Of a stretch of DNA of 64,000 nucleotides, positions 32,450 through 41,967 are shown piece after piece. Position 1 is the stretch's first letter; each line of letters starts with the position of its first letter. The notes under the pieces are model-generated. The model was not told the origin of the DNA. It ran no database searches and worked only from the letters and a program-made list of their open reading frames with translations. Made by a program: the position numbers and the translations under genes. Source of the DNA: Lachnospiraceae bacterium (GTDB taxonomy: Bacteria; Bacillota; Clostridia; Lachnospirales; Lachnospiraceae); assembly GCA_022845955.1 (NCBI GenBank), contig AP025576.1, positions 2,356,001-2,420,000 of the forward strand. Reading direction: 5' to 3'.

Positions 32450-33310
32450 ATGAAAAAAATGAAAGAACAAAAATTTACAGGAGAAAGAGCTTTGTTCCAG
32501 AGTAAGGGGCTGCAGCTTTCCTATTGTACCTTTGCGGAAGGGGAATCGCCGCTGAAGGAAAGCCGGGATCTGGATATTGACAACAGCCTTTTCCAATGGA
32601 AATATCCCCTCTGGTACTGCAGCAGCGTAAAGGTAGAGGACAGTACCCTCTTTGAAACAGCCAGGGCGGGGATCTGGTATACCAACCGGATCCGTATGAA
32701 AAACATAACCATACAAGCGCCTAAAACCTTCCGCCGCTGCCGGGATATAAAGCTGGAAAAAGTCACTATGACAAATGCGGCCGAAACCCTGTGGAACTGC
32801 CGGGATGTGGTCATGAAGGAGATTACGGCGGCGGGGGATTATTTTGCCATGAACAGCATGGATATGGAAATCGACGGATTTATCCTGACGGGGAACTATG
32901 CCTTTGACGGGGTGAAGAATCTGACAATACGCAATGCGAAGATGCTCACCAAAGACGCTTTCTGGAACTGTGAAAACGTAACGGTGTACGATTCCTTTAT
33001 CGCAGGCCAGTATCTGGGGTGGAATTCAAAAAATGTGACGCTGGTGAACTGTACTGTGGAAAGCGAGCAGGGAATGTGTTACATGGATAACGTGGTCATG
33101 AAGAACTGCCGCCTTCTGAATACGGATCTTGCCTTTGAATATTCCACGGTGGATGCGGAAATTGACGGAAGGATCGAAAGTGTGAAGAATCCCTGTTCCG
33201 GCAGGATAACGGCGCGGGAAATCGGTGAGCTGATTTTTGATAATCCGGATATGAAACGGGAGGACACGCGGGTCATGCAGCGTATTACGCAGGCGGAAAA
33301 GGCGGGCTGA
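32450..33310 (+). CDS. DUF3737 family right-handed beta-helix-like protein
   Basis: 286 residues from ATG 32450, seven bases after GGAGGT; an ATG at 32435 overlaps the ribosome site. The sequence is built of short beta repeats in which NC and RC pairs recur (FRRCRDIKLEKVTM, LWNCRDVVMKEITA, FWNCENVTVYDSFI, GWNSKNVTLVNCTV), typical of a parallel beta-helix. No catalytic residues of polysaccharide lyases are recognisable. It has no signal peptide. It heads an operon with an 87-residue protein and a PLP enzyme. Function unknown. Confidence 0.85.
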   Translation: MKKMKEQKFTGERALFQSKGLQLSYCTFAEGESPLKESRDLDIDNSLFQWKYPLWYCSSVKVEDSTLFETARAGIWYTNRIRMKNITIQAPKTFRRCRDIKLEKVTMTNAAETLWNCRDVVMKEITAAGDYFAMNSMDMEIDGFILTGNYAFDGVKNLTIRNAKMLTKDAFWNCENVTVYDSFIAGQYLGWNSKNVTLVNCTVESEQGMCYMDNVVMKNCRLLNTDLAFEYSTVDAEIDGRIESVKNPCSGRITAREIGELIFDNPDMKREDTRVMQRITQAEKAG

Positions 33311-33312
33311 AT

Positions 33313-33576
33313 ATGGAAGAGAAGGAAAAAGGCCGGCAGATTCAGGCCCGGCTGCTGGTACAGAACCTTGAGGATGCCGGCTGTACGGAAGAATTTATCC
33401 GGCGGTTTCTGGAATCCCGGAAGGAAGGAAACCGGGATAAGCAAAAACGTCTCCTTGCCGGGCAGCGATGCCGCCTTCTGGATGATGTCCACGAAAACCA
33501 GAAACGTCTGGATTGTCTGGATTATCTGATTTATGAAATAAAAAAAGAAGAAAAGGAAGATGAAAATGACATATGA
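33313..33576 (+). CDS. Small charged helical protein of unknown function
   Basis: 87 residues beginning two bases after the DUF3737 stop codon and overlapping the start of the aminotransferase gene by 11 bases, so all three are translationally coupled. The sequence is highly charged and almost entirely helical (QIQARLLVQNLEDAGCTEEFIRRFLESR, then DDVHENQKRLDCLDYLIYEIKKEEKED). It contains two Cys. I do not recognise the family. The tight coupling argues that it is a real gene. Confidence 0.72.
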   Translation: MEEKEKGRQIQARLLVQNLEDAGCTEEFIRRFLESRKEGNRDKQKRLLAGQRCRLLDDVHENQKRLDCLDYLIYEIKKEEKEDENDI

Positions 33577-34747
33577 TTTTGACAGAATGACAGAGCGCCG
33601 GGGAACGAACTCCCTGAAATGGGAGGTAGGGGAAAAAGAGCTTCCCATGTGGGTGGCCGATATGGATTTCGAAACGGCGCCGGCGATCCGGGAAGCGATA
33701 GAAAACCGCGCTGCAAACGGGATATTCGGTTATGAAACGGTGCCCGGGGAATGGTACCGGTCCATACAGTCCTGGTGGGCGGACCGGTACGGTTTTGTTA
33801 TAAAAAAGGAATGGCTGGTTTTTGCAGGCGGCGTTATTCCCACAGTATCCAGTGCAGTCAGGAAATTTACGACAGTGGGTGAAAAAGTGTTGGTTCAGAC
33901 GCCGGCTTATCCTGTTTTTTTCCACTCCATCCGTAACAACGGCCGTCATGTGGCGGAAAACAGGCTGCGCTATGATGGAATACAATACAGGGTAGATTTT
34001 GCGGATTTGGAAAAGAAGCTGTCTGATCCGCAGACAACCATGATGATTCTCTGCAATCCGCATAATCCGGCAGGGAAGCGTTGGGATGCGCAAACGCTGG
34101 AAAGAATCGGTGCATTATGTGCAAAATACCATGTCCTTGTGCTGGCGGATGAAATCCATTGCGATTTGACCGATCCCGGATATGTGTATGTGCCCTTCGC
34201 ATCCGTTTCGGAAGAATGCGCAGCGAACAGCATTACCTGTATTTCCCCCTCTAAATCCTTTAACCTGGCGGGGCTGCAGTCTGCGGCGGTCATCGTGCCG
34301 GATGAGAACCTGCGCCATAAAATGGAACGGGCACTGAATACCGATGAGGCGGCAGAACCCAACAGCTTTGCTGTCTGCGCCGCCATAGCCGCATATACAA
34401 AGGGAGCAGAATGGCTGGACGCCCTGCGGGAATACCTGTATGAAAACAAGAAATTCGCTGTGGAATTTCTGGAAAAGGAAGTGCCGGGCATAACTGCCGT
34501 ACCGTCAGAGGCCACCTACCTTCTTTGGCTCGATTGCAAAGGAACCGTGGGAAGTGCCTCACAGCTGTGCCGCTATACCAGACAGAATACCGGATTGTAT
34601 TTGTCGGACGGCGCGGCGTACGGGGGAAATGGGGAACGGTTCCTGCGTATGAATCTTGCCTGCCCAAGGGAAAGGCTGGCGGATGGGCTTAAGAGACTGA
34701 AGGAAGCGGTACCGGGATTTGAGAAATGGGAGGTTTCCTTGTGCTGA
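33566..34747 (+). CDS. PatB/MalY-type PLP-dependent aminotransferase / cystathionine beta-lyase
   Basis: 393 residues from the ATG at 33566 (AGGA eight bases upstream); an ATG at 33560 sits directly on that site. MalY/PatB proteins cleave C-S bonds of cystathionine-like substrates to give homocysteine or thiols, pyruvate and ammonia. Family features are LPMWVADMDFETAP near the N-terminus, NPHNPAGKRW, the aspartate motif VLADEIHCDL and the PLP lysine near 230 in SPSKSFNLAGLQ. The C-terminal NGERFLRMNLACPRERL is also typical. The LysR regulator divergent to this operon may respond to a sulfur metabolite, which is an inference. Confidence 0.92.
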   Translation: MTYDFDRMTERRGTNSLKWEVGEKELPMWVADMDFETAPAIREAIENRAANGIFGYETVPGEWYRSIQSWWADRYGFVIKKEWLVFAGGVIPTVSSAVRKFTTVGEKVLVQTPAYPVFFHSIRNNGRHVAENRLRYDGIQYRVDFADLEKKLSDPQTTMMILCNPHNPAGKRWDAQTLERIGALCAKYHVLVLADEIHCDLTDPGYVYVPFASVSEECAANSITCISPSKSFNLAGLQSAAVIVPDENLRHKMERALNTDEAAEPNSFAVCAAIAAYTKGAEWLDALREYLYENKKFAVEFLEKEVPGITAVPSEATYLLWLDCKGTVGSASQLCRYTRQNTGLYLSDGAAYGGNGERFLRMNLACPRERLADGLKRLKEAVPGFEKWEVSLC

Positions 34748-34763
34748 TGACGGCAGAGGAAGA

Positions 34764-34794
34764 GCAGGTAAACAGATATCTCCTGTTAACCTGC
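34764..34794. terminator. Hairpin between convergent aminotransferase and solute-binding protein genes
   Basis: GCAGGTAAACAG (34764-34775) pairs with CTGTTAACCTGC (34783-34794) with one mismatch and a 7-base loop, in the 63 bases between two convergent stop codons. There is no T tract on either strand. Confidence 0.5.
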
Positions 34795-34810
34795 CCTTAT
34801 CGATTGGATC

Positions 34811-36391
34811 TTACCTGGTCTCTGCTATCAATTCATCGTACTGTGCCTTCAGTTCCGGGTAGCTGGCATTCCCGTAATCCTCAAGTGTTTTCATCCCGAT
34901 CTGTTCGGCCTGCTGGATCATGGCGTGAAACGCTTCTTCACAGGCTTCTTCGGATTCCGCCATGAAAATGTTGGTATTCTGGTTTTTTACCATTTCATCC
35001 AGTTTCGCATTAATATTGGCTTCGTCCGAATCGGTTGCAAACCGGATCATACCGATTACAGGATTTCTATTCACATATTCTGTCAGATTTTGCCTGTCTA
35101 CTGCGGTCTGGGAATCCGAGTTGGCTTCCGCAATGCTGGTAACAATGGCGTTGTGGACCAGCCAGCCCCAGTATTTCAGGCCTCTGGGCTGGAGCACGGA
35201 ATTATCACCCTGGAAGTCGTAAGTAAAGGTGGGATAGCCGTCGGAATCCAGGGAATAATCATCCCCTTCAATTCCCCACATCAGAAGCTTCATGCCTTCT
35301 TCGCCGTAAGCATAGGCGAGCAGTTTATAAGCGGCTTCCACGTCCTTACAGGAACGTGTGATATACAGGCCGCGCCCCCCGCAGTTGGTATCATAGGAAG
35401 CACAGGAATCACTCAGTTCATTCGTTACGAGCGTGAAGCGGAAGTTATCTTTATTTGCGGTAATAGCAGCATTGTAATTATCCGCATGGTTATCATAGCC
35501 GAAGTTGGCGAATACGTTGCCGCCCACACAGATCTCCTTGGTTTCATCTTCGGACTGGTAAGCGAAGTTTTCCGCTGTCAGATAACCCAGGCGGTACCAT
35601 TCATTGATTTTTTTGTAATAATCAAGCAGACCATCCTGACGGAGCCACCATTTCAGTGTGCCGTCCGGGGCTTCATAATAGCCGTTTCCCTTGAGTCCGA
35701 GCTGCTGCATCAGCCAGTTGAATTTATGGGCGCTGTTGAAAGAGCACACGGTCATATCGGGGTGGGCCTTTGCTACTTTATCAAAAGCGGAGTCCAAATC
35801 TTCCAGTGTCCGGAATTCAAGTCCCAATTCTTCGGCAATATCGCTGCGATACATAAAACCCGGACCTTCAGACAGTATTTTATCATATTTATCGTACTCA
35901 TATTCCGGAGAAAAACCACAGCCAATCGTATAATAATGACCATCCGCAGCCTGGTTTACGAATTGGTATATCGGATCTACATTAAACTCGATTTCCGGAT
36001 AGGTTTCATGCAGTTCGTCCAAAGGATAGCACACCTGGGAGTCCGCAAGATATTGATATCGGTAAGAACAGATAATGTCAGGCATATCGCCGGAAGCTAC
36101 CATAAGGGACAGCTGGTTTTCGTCGGCGGCTCTGGTTACTTCGATGTTGACACCCAGCCGTTTCTCTAATTCCTCAGGGACCGCGCCTTCCCATTTCTCA
36201 TAGGGCCACCAGGTCTCATCCACAAACAGAGTCAGAGTCGGAACCTGTCCGTTTTCCGTCTGTGCGGTTTCCGTCCCCTGTGCAGCAGTATTGCTGTCAT
36301 CGGGAGAGGCTTCCCGGGTACTTCCACATGCTGCCGTCGTTGCGGCAATTACCATTGATAACAGAACCGCTGTTACTTTTTTCCACTTCAT
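34811..36391 (-). CDS. Extracellular solute-binding lipoprotein of the second sugar ABC cassette
   Basis: 526 residues. The lipoprotein signal peptide ends with lipobox TAAC at residues 19-22 (Cys22), then a Ser/Asp/Thr/Gln linker. The body is a family 1 sugar-binding protein of the long type used by LplB/CarB-type permeases (VDETWWPYEKWEGAVPEELEKRLGVNIEVTRA). It is the last gene of a leftward cassette after two permeases and has its own promoter in the 86-base gap, which would allow more binding protein than permease. No ATPase is encoded in the cassette. The ligand is unknown. Confidence 0.92.
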   Translation of the reverse strand: MKWKKVTAVLLSMVIAATTAACGSTREASPDDSNTAAQGTETAQTENGQVPTLTLFVDETWWPYEKWEGAVPEELEKRLGVNIEVTRAADENQLSLMVASGDMPDIICSYRYQYLADSQVCYPLDELHETYPEIEFNVDPIYQFVNQAADGHYYTIGCGFSPEYEYDKYDKILSEGPGFMYRSDIAEELGLEFRTLEDLDSAFDKVAKAHPDMTVCSFNSAHKFNWLMQQLGLKGNGYYEAPDGTLKWWLRQDGLLDYYKKINEWYRLGYLTAENFAYQSEDETKEICVGGNVFANFGYDNHADNYNAAITANKDNFRFTLVTNELSDSCASYDTNCGGRGLYITRSCKDVEAAYKLLAYAYGEEGMKLLMWGIEGDDYSLDSDGYPTFTYDFQGDNSVLQPRGLKYWGWLVHNAIVTSIAEANSDSQTAVDRQNLTEYVNRNPVIGMIRFATDSDEANINAKLDEMVKNQNTNIFMAESEEACEEAFHAMIQQAEQIGMKTLEDYGNASYPELKAQYDELIAETR

Positions 36392-36410
36392 AATTCATTC
36401 CTCCTGCTAT

Positions 36411-36439
36411 ATTATATTCTTATGTTACAGACCGGACAA
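36411..36439 (-). promoter_or_regulatory. Internal promoter for the solute-binding protein gene
   Basis: On the minus strand: -35 TTGTCC (plus 36434-36439), 17 bases, -10 TATAAT (plus 36411-36416), 19 bases upstream of the start codon. It would give extra binding-protein transcript independent of the permease operon. The distance to the start codon is short, so the leader would be only about 12 bases. Confidence 0.45.
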
Positions 36440-36477
36440 GCTGGCAAAGCTTTCTGGTCGGACTGCCTTTCAAAACC

Positions 36478-37362
36478 TTATTCTTTTACGGCACCGATCA
36501 TCATGCCCTGTACAAAATACTTTTGAAGAAACGGATATACACACATAATGGGAATCATGGATACGGCCATGGCAGTGGCCTGTACAGTAAATGATGTGGC
36601 CGTGTTTGCCTGTGAGATCTGTCCGGCTGCATCTGCATTGGCAGCGGTCGCAAGCGTTTGGTTAATGGTGGTCATCATCTTGTAGGAGAGGGTATGCAGG
36701 TTGATATCCCTCACATAATAAGCGGAATCCAGCCAGCTGTTCCATTGGCCTACGGCAGCAAAAAGGGACAGGGTGGCAAGGAAAGGTTTGGATACAGGGA
36801 GTACCACTTTGGATAAAACCTGAATTTCCCTGGCACCATCTATTTTAGCCGCTTCAATCATCGATTCAGGGATGGCACTAAAAAAATTGATGCCCGTCAT
36901 TACAAAAAAGCCGTTTACCATGCCCGGAATTACGTATACCCAGAAGGTATTCAGAAGCCCTAATCCCCGGAGAAGAACATAATAGGGAATTAGTCCGCCG
37001 GAGAAATACATAGTGAATACAACCAGGAAACGATATGCTTTTTTAAACATCAGATTGTTTCTTGACAAAGCATAACTGAACATGCTTGTAAAGCCTGTAC
37101 ATAATATAGTCCCGGCCAGGGTTCTTGACACTGAGATAAGAAAAGCATGCCTCCAGTCCGCGTCACCGATAAACAGCTCGTAATTGGACAGGGTGAATTT
37201 ACGCGGCCAGAAATAAATGCCGCCTTTCATAAGATCCAGTCCATCGTTAAAGGAACACAGAATCGTATAGTAAAAAGGGTATAAGGTAATGAGCCCTATC
37301 AGGGACAGCAGGATGTAGACGATGATGTCAACCGCCCTATCTTCATTTATTTTCACTTTCAT
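36478..37362 (-). CDS. Sugar ABC transporter permease, CarB/YtcP type (second cassette)
   Basis: 294 residues with six membrane segments (IIVYILLSLIGLITLYPFYYTILCSF at the start). The EAA loop is PESMIEAAKIDGAREIQVLSKVVLPVSKP. The C-terminus, KYFVQGMMIGAVKE, is nearly the same as that of the first cassette's permease at 8563-9465, so the two cassettes are paralogous. The gene follows the LplB-type permease by 11 bases. It is the second half of the channel for the sugar bound by the lipoprotein at 34811-36391. Confidence 0.93.
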   Translation of the reverse strand: MKVKINEDRAVDIIVYILLSLIGLITLYPFYYTILCSFNDGLDLMKGGIYFWPRKFTLSNYELFIGDADWRHAFLISVSRTLAGTILCTGFTSMFSYALSRNNLMFKKAYRFLVVFTMYFSGGLIPYYVLLRGLGLLNTFWVYVIPGMVNGFFVMTGINFFSAIPESMIEAAKIDGAREIQVLSKVVLPVSKPFLATLSLFAAVGQWNSWLDSAYYVRDINLHTLSYKMMTTINQTLATAANADAAGQISQANTATSFTVQATAMAVSMIPIMCVYPFLQKYFVQGMMIGAVKE

Positions 37363-37373
37363 AACAATCCTCC

Positions 37374-38309
37374 TTAAAAAAGCCCTTCGCCGGATACTTT
37401 TTTTGCTGCCTGGTTACTGATAATCACTAAAAATATGGACAGAACCGACTGGATCAGATCAACAGCAGTAGCGTAAGAAAAACGGCCCTGGGCCATTCCC
37501 ATTTTAAATGCATAGGTCTGAATGATTTCCGAGGTGGCGTTATTTACCGTATTTCCCATAAGGAAAGACTGTTCGAAATTAGAACCTACCATGCCGCCCC
37601 CCAGAAAGCTGCCTATTGACAGGATAAGGACTGTAACAATGGAACCTTTAATACCCGGCAGCGTGATATGCCAGATCCTTTTCAGCCTTCCTGCGCCATC
37701 AATACCGGCGGCTTCATACAAGGTACTGTCTATTCCTGATATAGCAGCCAGAAATATGATTGCCCACCAGCCGGAGCTTTTCCATATGGATAGAACGACC
37801 GTAGTACCCCAAAAGTAGTCCGGATCCGTAAGGAAAGGAATTCCCTGTGATACAATTCCCAATTTCACCAGAAGCTGGTTGATAACACCGCTGTTCTGGG
37901 AAAGCAGGGCGCTGCTGATACCATATACAAGAACCCAGGATACAAAATTGGGCAGATAGCTTGCTGTCTGGATCAGCCTTTTAAATGGCTTGTTATGACA
38001 CTCGGATATCAGTATGGCAAGAATGATGGGAACTGGAAAGGCGAATATCATTTTCAGTGTACTGATAGCAATTGTATTCCGCAGCAGCTCTGCAAACCGG
38101 TAATCGGTAAAGAACTCCCTGAAATATTTTAGACCTATCCACTCACTGCTGAATATTCCTTGTATTCCTGATGTTATTTTGTAGGACTTAAAGGCAAGTA
38201 TTATGCCAAACATTGGAATTACAGAAAAAAGCAGGAGGTATAGCACACCGGCCAGTGCAAAAAACTGAATTTCGATTTGCCGTCCGAATTTTCTAACCCC
38301 TTTTTTCAT
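37374..38309 (-). CDS. Sugar ABC transporter permease, LplB type (second cassette)
   Basis: 311 residues from the ATG at 38309, with a GGGGG ribosome site 12 bases upstream; an ATG at 38363 has none. Membrane segments start at FFALAGVLYLLLFSVIPMFGIILAF. The EAA loop is DSTLYEAAGIDGAGRLKRIWHITLPG. It is the first gene of the leftward cassette and divergent from the kinase/regulator pair at 38696-41901, which most likely controls it. A palindrome (38421-38437) lies in the shared upstream region. Confidence 0.92.
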   Translation of the reverse strand: MKKGVRKFGRQIEIQFFALAGVLYLLLFSVIPMFGIILAFKSYKITSGIQGIFSSEWIGLKYFREFFTDYRFAELLRNTIAISTLKMIFAFPVPIILAILISECHNKPFKRLIQTASYLPNFVSWVLVYGISSALLSQNSGVINQLLVKLGIVSQGIPFLTDPDYFWGTTVVLSIWKSSGWWAIIFLAAISGIDSTLYEAAGIDGAGRLKRIWHITLPGIKGSIVTVLILSIGSFLGGGMVGSNFEQSFLMGNTVNNATSEIIQTYAFKMGMAQGRFSYATAVDLIQSVLSIFLVIISNQAAKKVSGEGLF

Positions 38310-38695
38310 GCTGTTGGTTATCCCCCTTTTATGTATTGTCTTTTTACAGATGTATTGTAACATTGCAGAAAGTGCACTCGAAATGGTATATATTTTGGAC
38401 GGAACAGATACTGGGAGATATCATTTAAAATAAATGACATTTTTATATATTTCTTTTGAATGCAGGCCATTTTGTTAAACAGGCGTTTCTTTTGGACAAG
38501 AGCCGGCTAAAAAAAGTTGACAAATCCAAAGAATTTGCACACCGTAATTGCGCAGCCTGTCTTGTGTTTTACCGGCGTTTCAGTGATAATAAAAAAAGGG
38601 GCGATATTACAGAAAGCAATGTCCCGGCAGGGACAAACATGGGAAAGGAACGCGGTTTGCTATACCCATCCCCAAAGTACCGCAGAGGAAAAGAT
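38310..38695 (+). promoter_or_regulatory. Divergent control region between the second ABC cassette and its kinase gene
   Basis: 386 bases without a convincing gene. It holds the perfect inverted repeat TCATTT-AAAAT-AAATGA (38421-38437), a possible regulator site. A weak candidate promoter for the kinase gene is TTGTGT (38562-38567), 17 bases, GATAAT (38585-38590), giving a leader of about 100 bases. The kinase frame is open back to 38456, but the added 80 codons do not resemble any kinase N-terminus. No convincing leftward promoter was found. Confidence 0.35.
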
Positions 38696-40438
38696 ATGTT
38701 TTCTAAAATAACCAGGTTGCAAACGCGTTTTTTTATTTGTTATATGCTGGCAATATTTATACCCATTATGTTTCTGAGCAGCGTGATATATTACTATCAT
38801 AATGATCAGCGGACAAAAGAATATCTGAATGAAAAAAGGAATTCTCTTATTACGGAACAGAATTATCTGGAAAACCAGCTGGACAGTGCACAGATATATT
38901 TTAATCAGCTGAAATCCAATTATGAACTGCAGAAGCTGCTCAGGGGCTTTTATACTACGGAACAGGAAATTGTATATGCTTATAACAGTCAGATATATTC
39001 GCTTCTCAGCAGCATTTTCCTGTATGATCCCAATCTCGCGGATTTGACCATTTATGCTGAAAACCAGAAGGCGGCAGAAATTCTTAGGTTCTTTGAGCCG
39101 ATATCTGCTTTAGCTCCAGGAATCAAATCCCGTCCGGAACTGATAGACGGGTTCTGGTCTGTCGGAGATGACGGGAAGTCTATGGGATTTTCCTTCTATA
39201 TTGGATTCCCAAATCCTCCCATGACCGTGTTTCCGGGTATTGCACGGCTGAACTATAATAACAACATTTTCGATTCTTATGCGGCGGCGAATCCGGAGGC
39301 ATCGGTATATGTCTGCCTGAACGGTAAGCTTCTGTATGAAAGCAATTCATCGGCGCAGACGGCGATGTGCCTGGAAAATTATAAAGAGCAGCTTGGTTCC
39401 GGCAGCCTGGAAAGTGCGGTACAGATTATTCCGGATAAACAAAGCCGGTGCATTTTAAGCAGCTTTGCTCTAAACAATGGTGTGTTTCAGGTGATAAAAA
39501 TAACCCCGGAAGCAGGTAATATTTTTTCCTACAGGCCGTTTCTGCTGAGTTTTCTTGTATCCATTTTTATTTTGTTCTGTGCCAGTATTATCATGTTTCT
39601 TTTAATCTTCAGGCCATTTAAAAATATAGTCAGGCTTTCCGAGCATATGAACCGGCAGAATAACCATACGCTGGCTCCCTATTCAGGAAAGCTGTCAAAG
39701 GATGAGACGGGAGAACTGATTCTTTCCTTTAATAAAATGACGCAGCGGATTAATGAGTTGTCCTCCAGTCTTTTAAATAATGAAATGCAGCTGAAAAATG
39801 CCCAGATAGAAGCCCTGCAGGCCCAGCTTAACCCTCATTTTTTTTACGGCACATTAGAAAGCATACGCATGATCGCGGAAGCCAGTCATCAGGAGCTTAT
39901 TTCCGATATCGCTTTTTCCTTCGGTATGCTTATGCGCTATTCCCTTTCCCGGGAATATTTGGTTCCTGTTTCCCGGGAAATTGATATGACACAGCAGTAC
40001 GTTTCCATCCAGGAAAAAAGGCTGGTTAACCGTTTTTCCGTGGATTGGCAGCTCTGCGGACTGGATGACAAATGGCGCTGCCCGAAATTTGTGCTGTTCA
40101 GCATGGTGGAAAATGTATTTTCACACAACGTGAGCAAGTGCAGAGGATATATCCGTATTGTCATCAAGGTGGAGAAGGAGGGAGAGGATCTTACTTTTAC
40201 GGTTTCCAACACCGGTCCGGGAGTATCCCCCCAAAGACTTAATGAACTTCATTATCTGTTGGAGCATCCAAAGGAGCGGGATACACTGAAAAGTGAAAAT
40301 AATGGACGCAGTATCTTTAATATCAGCGACCGGCTGAAACTTTTTTATGGTGAGGGTTATTATTTTACGATAGAAAGCGAAGAAAATGTACTCACTACCT
40401 GCAGTGTGCGCATTCACAGGCATCTTATTAATTTTTGA
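38696..40438 (+). CDS. Sensor histidine kinase, YesM type (second locus)
   Basis: 580 residues from ATG 38696, which has AGAGGA six bases upstream and begins MFSKITRLQTRFFICYMLAIFIPIMFLSSVIYYY, giving a normal first membrane segment. An extracytoplasmic domain of about 240 residues, a second membrane segment (FLLSFLVSIFILFCASIIMFLLIF), a HAMP-like linker, and the His_kinase domain with His381 in LNPHFFYGTLESI follow. The ATPase lobe has SMVENVFSHNVS as N-box. It pairs with the regulator that starts 11 bases later and faces the second sugar ABC cassette. Confidence 0.92.
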   Translation: MFSKITRLQTRFFICYMLAIFIPIMFLSSVIYYYHNDQRTKEYLNEKRNSLITEQNYLENQLDSAQIYFNQLKSNYELQKLLRGFYTTEQEIVYAYNSQIYSLLSSIFLYDPNLADLTIYAENQKAAEILRFFEPISALAPGIKSRPELIDGFWSVGDDGKSMGFSFYIGFPNPPMTVFPGIARLNYNNNIFDSYAAANPEASVYVCLNGKLLYESNSSAQTAMCLENYKEQLGSGSLESAVQIIPDKQSRCILSSFALNNGVFQVIKITPEAGNIFSYRPFLLSFLVSIFILFCASIIMFLLIFRPFKNIVRLSEHMNRQNNHTLAPYSGKLSKDETGELILSFNKMTQRINELSSSLLNNEMQLKNAQIEALQAQLNPHFFYGTLESIRMIAEASHQELISDIAFSFGMLMRYSLSREYLVPVSREIDMTQQYVSIQEKRLVNRFSVDWQLCGLDDKWRCPKFVLFSMVENVFSHNVSKCRGYIRIVIKVEKEGEDLTFTVSNTGPGVSPQRLNELHYLLEHPKERDTLKSENNGRSIFNISDRLKLFYGEGYYFTIESEENVLTTCSVRIHRHLINF

Positions 40439-40449
40439 GGGAGGAAAAA

Positions 40450-41901
40450 ATGGGATTGAAAGTACTGTTGGTGGATGATGAATATATCGTACTGAAAGGG
40501 CTGGAGATTATGCTGGGGGAACAGAAGGAGGTTGCGCTTGAACTTATGACCGCCATGGACGCGGTGGATGCCATGGAAAAGATGGATTTCTGGCAGCCGG
40601 ATGTAATCATTGCAGACATCAATATGCCGGAGGTGGATGGACTGACTATGCTGGAAGAGATTTACAGGGGGAATCCGGAATGTAAGTTCATTATTGTCAG
40701 CGGATATGAGGATCAGGAGTATTTGAAAAGAGCGCTGAGGCTTCATGTGGCGGATTATTTGACGAAACCGGTTGATAAGGCTTGTCTGATTCACCGGCTG
40801 AAAGAGATCGGTGAAGAGAAACAGACAAAGCAGCAGCATACACTCTTGAAAATCAGACTTTTATTGTTTTCAGGTGAACGGTTCCAGCCACGGGAATTAA
40901 CAGATGATGAGATTAGGAGGCTGTTTCCGGACACTTATTTTGCACTTTGTACGGCAGGTGTTTTTTCGTCGGAAGCGGAAAAGCTGCGTTATCGTATTGC
41001 TGCCTATTTTGACAACTGCTATATGTTCTCCCAGAATAATTGGAGTGTTTTCCTTATTAATTATTCTGTCAGAATTAGTGAAGAAGAACTGCGTTCCCTT
41101 TTGGAGGAAACTTTTTCAGGCATGGCCTGTGGGATTTGTCTTTTTAACGGAGAAAACCTGGGAGCAGGAATCAGAAATATTACCCTGCCGTACCAGACCG
41201 CATTGTGTGATCTTGTTCTGTCCCTTCTTCCGGTATCGCAAAGCATGAAAGAAAGCACTGCCGAAAGAATTACCGAACGTACGCTGCAGCCGGCAGTTAA
41301 AGTACTGATGTTTGAGTATAGTATTTCAGATTATATCAATACAGCCTATGATCCCGGCCGGGATACTCCGTTTAATTTCCTTCTGGTATTTACCGAAGCA
41401 CTCGCGGCTTATATTATGATTGCCGGGATCTATCTGCCGCCGGAAACGATACTTCAACTTTACCGGGCGCAGGCGGAAACCGTTCATGATAAAAAGACGC
41501 TTTCCTTATTTATGGAGAAAACGTTGAATTTTTGGTACGATTCCTTTACGCCGACCGAACAGGAGCAGTATTCTTCTAAAATTGCCATGGCCTGTGGATA
41601 TATCGATCTGCATTCCGGCCAGGATATTGCATTGGAGCAGGTTGCTGCGTATATTTCCATCAATCCCAGCTATCTCAGTTATATATTTAAAAAAGAAACG
41701 GGCAGTACGTTTTTGCAGTATCTTACCAATATAAGGCTGCAGAAAGCATGCAGGCTTATGGCAGACAATCCGGAGCTGTCGCTGGATGAAGTGGCGGCGA
41801 GGACCGGTTATCATTCCGCCTCGTATTTCCATAAAATATTCCGTGGAAAATTCGGTATCAGTCCCAGGCAATGGCTGCAGAAGGAACGGAACTGTACCTG
41901 A
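40450..41901 (+). CDS. Response regulator, YesN type (REC + AraC), second locus
   Basis: 483 residues from ATG 40450, directly after a GGGAGG site. Receiver domain with acidic pair in LLVDDEY, phosphoacceptor Asp56 (IIADINMPEVDG) and Lys in YLTKPV. A long central region of about 250 residues follows, and then the AraC DNA-binding domain at about 380-480 (NPSYLSYIFKKETGSTFLQYLTNIRLQKACRLM, then SASYFHKIFRGKFGISPRQW). It is the cognate regulator of the preceding kinase and probably activates the divergent permease operon. Confidence 0.93.
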   Translation: MGLKVLLVDDEYIVLKGLEIMLGEQKEVALELMTAMDAVDAMEKMDFWQPDVIIADINMPEVDGLTMLEEIYRGNPECKFIIVSGYEDQEYLKRALRLHVADYLTKPVDKACLIHRLKEIGEEKQTKQQHTLLKIRLLLFSGERFQPRELTDDEIRRLFPDTYFALCTAGVFSSEAEKLRYRIAAYFDNCYMFSQNNWSVFLINYSVRISEEELRSLLEETFSGMACGICLFNGENLGAGIRNITLPYQTALCDLVLSLLPVSQSMKESTAERITERTLQPAVKVLMFEYSISDYINTAYDPGRDTPFNFLLVFTEALAAYIMIAGIYLPPETILQLYRAQAETVHDKKTLSLFMEKTLNFWYDSFTPTEQEQYSSKIAMACGYIDLHSGQDIALEQVAAYISINPSYLSYIFKKETGSTFLQYLTNIRLQKACRLMADNPELSLDEVAARTGYHSASYFHKIFRGKFGISPRQWLQKERNCT

Positions 41902-41967
41902 GATCATGTACTGTGTGAATTGTTACAACTATAAAAAGCACAGCAGCTGATTGTCCGCCGCAGGGAC

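Noticed and set aside
34925-36169. 414-codon plus-strand frame opposite the second solute-binding protein
   Set aside because: Mirror of the binding-protein codons. The lipoprotein on the minus strand has signal peptide, lipobox, ribosome site and operon context.
38456-38695. 80-codon N-terminal extension of the second YesM-type kinase
   Set aside because: It has no ribosome site and would put a charged Cys-containing segment before the normal first membrane helix. ATG 38696 has a good site.
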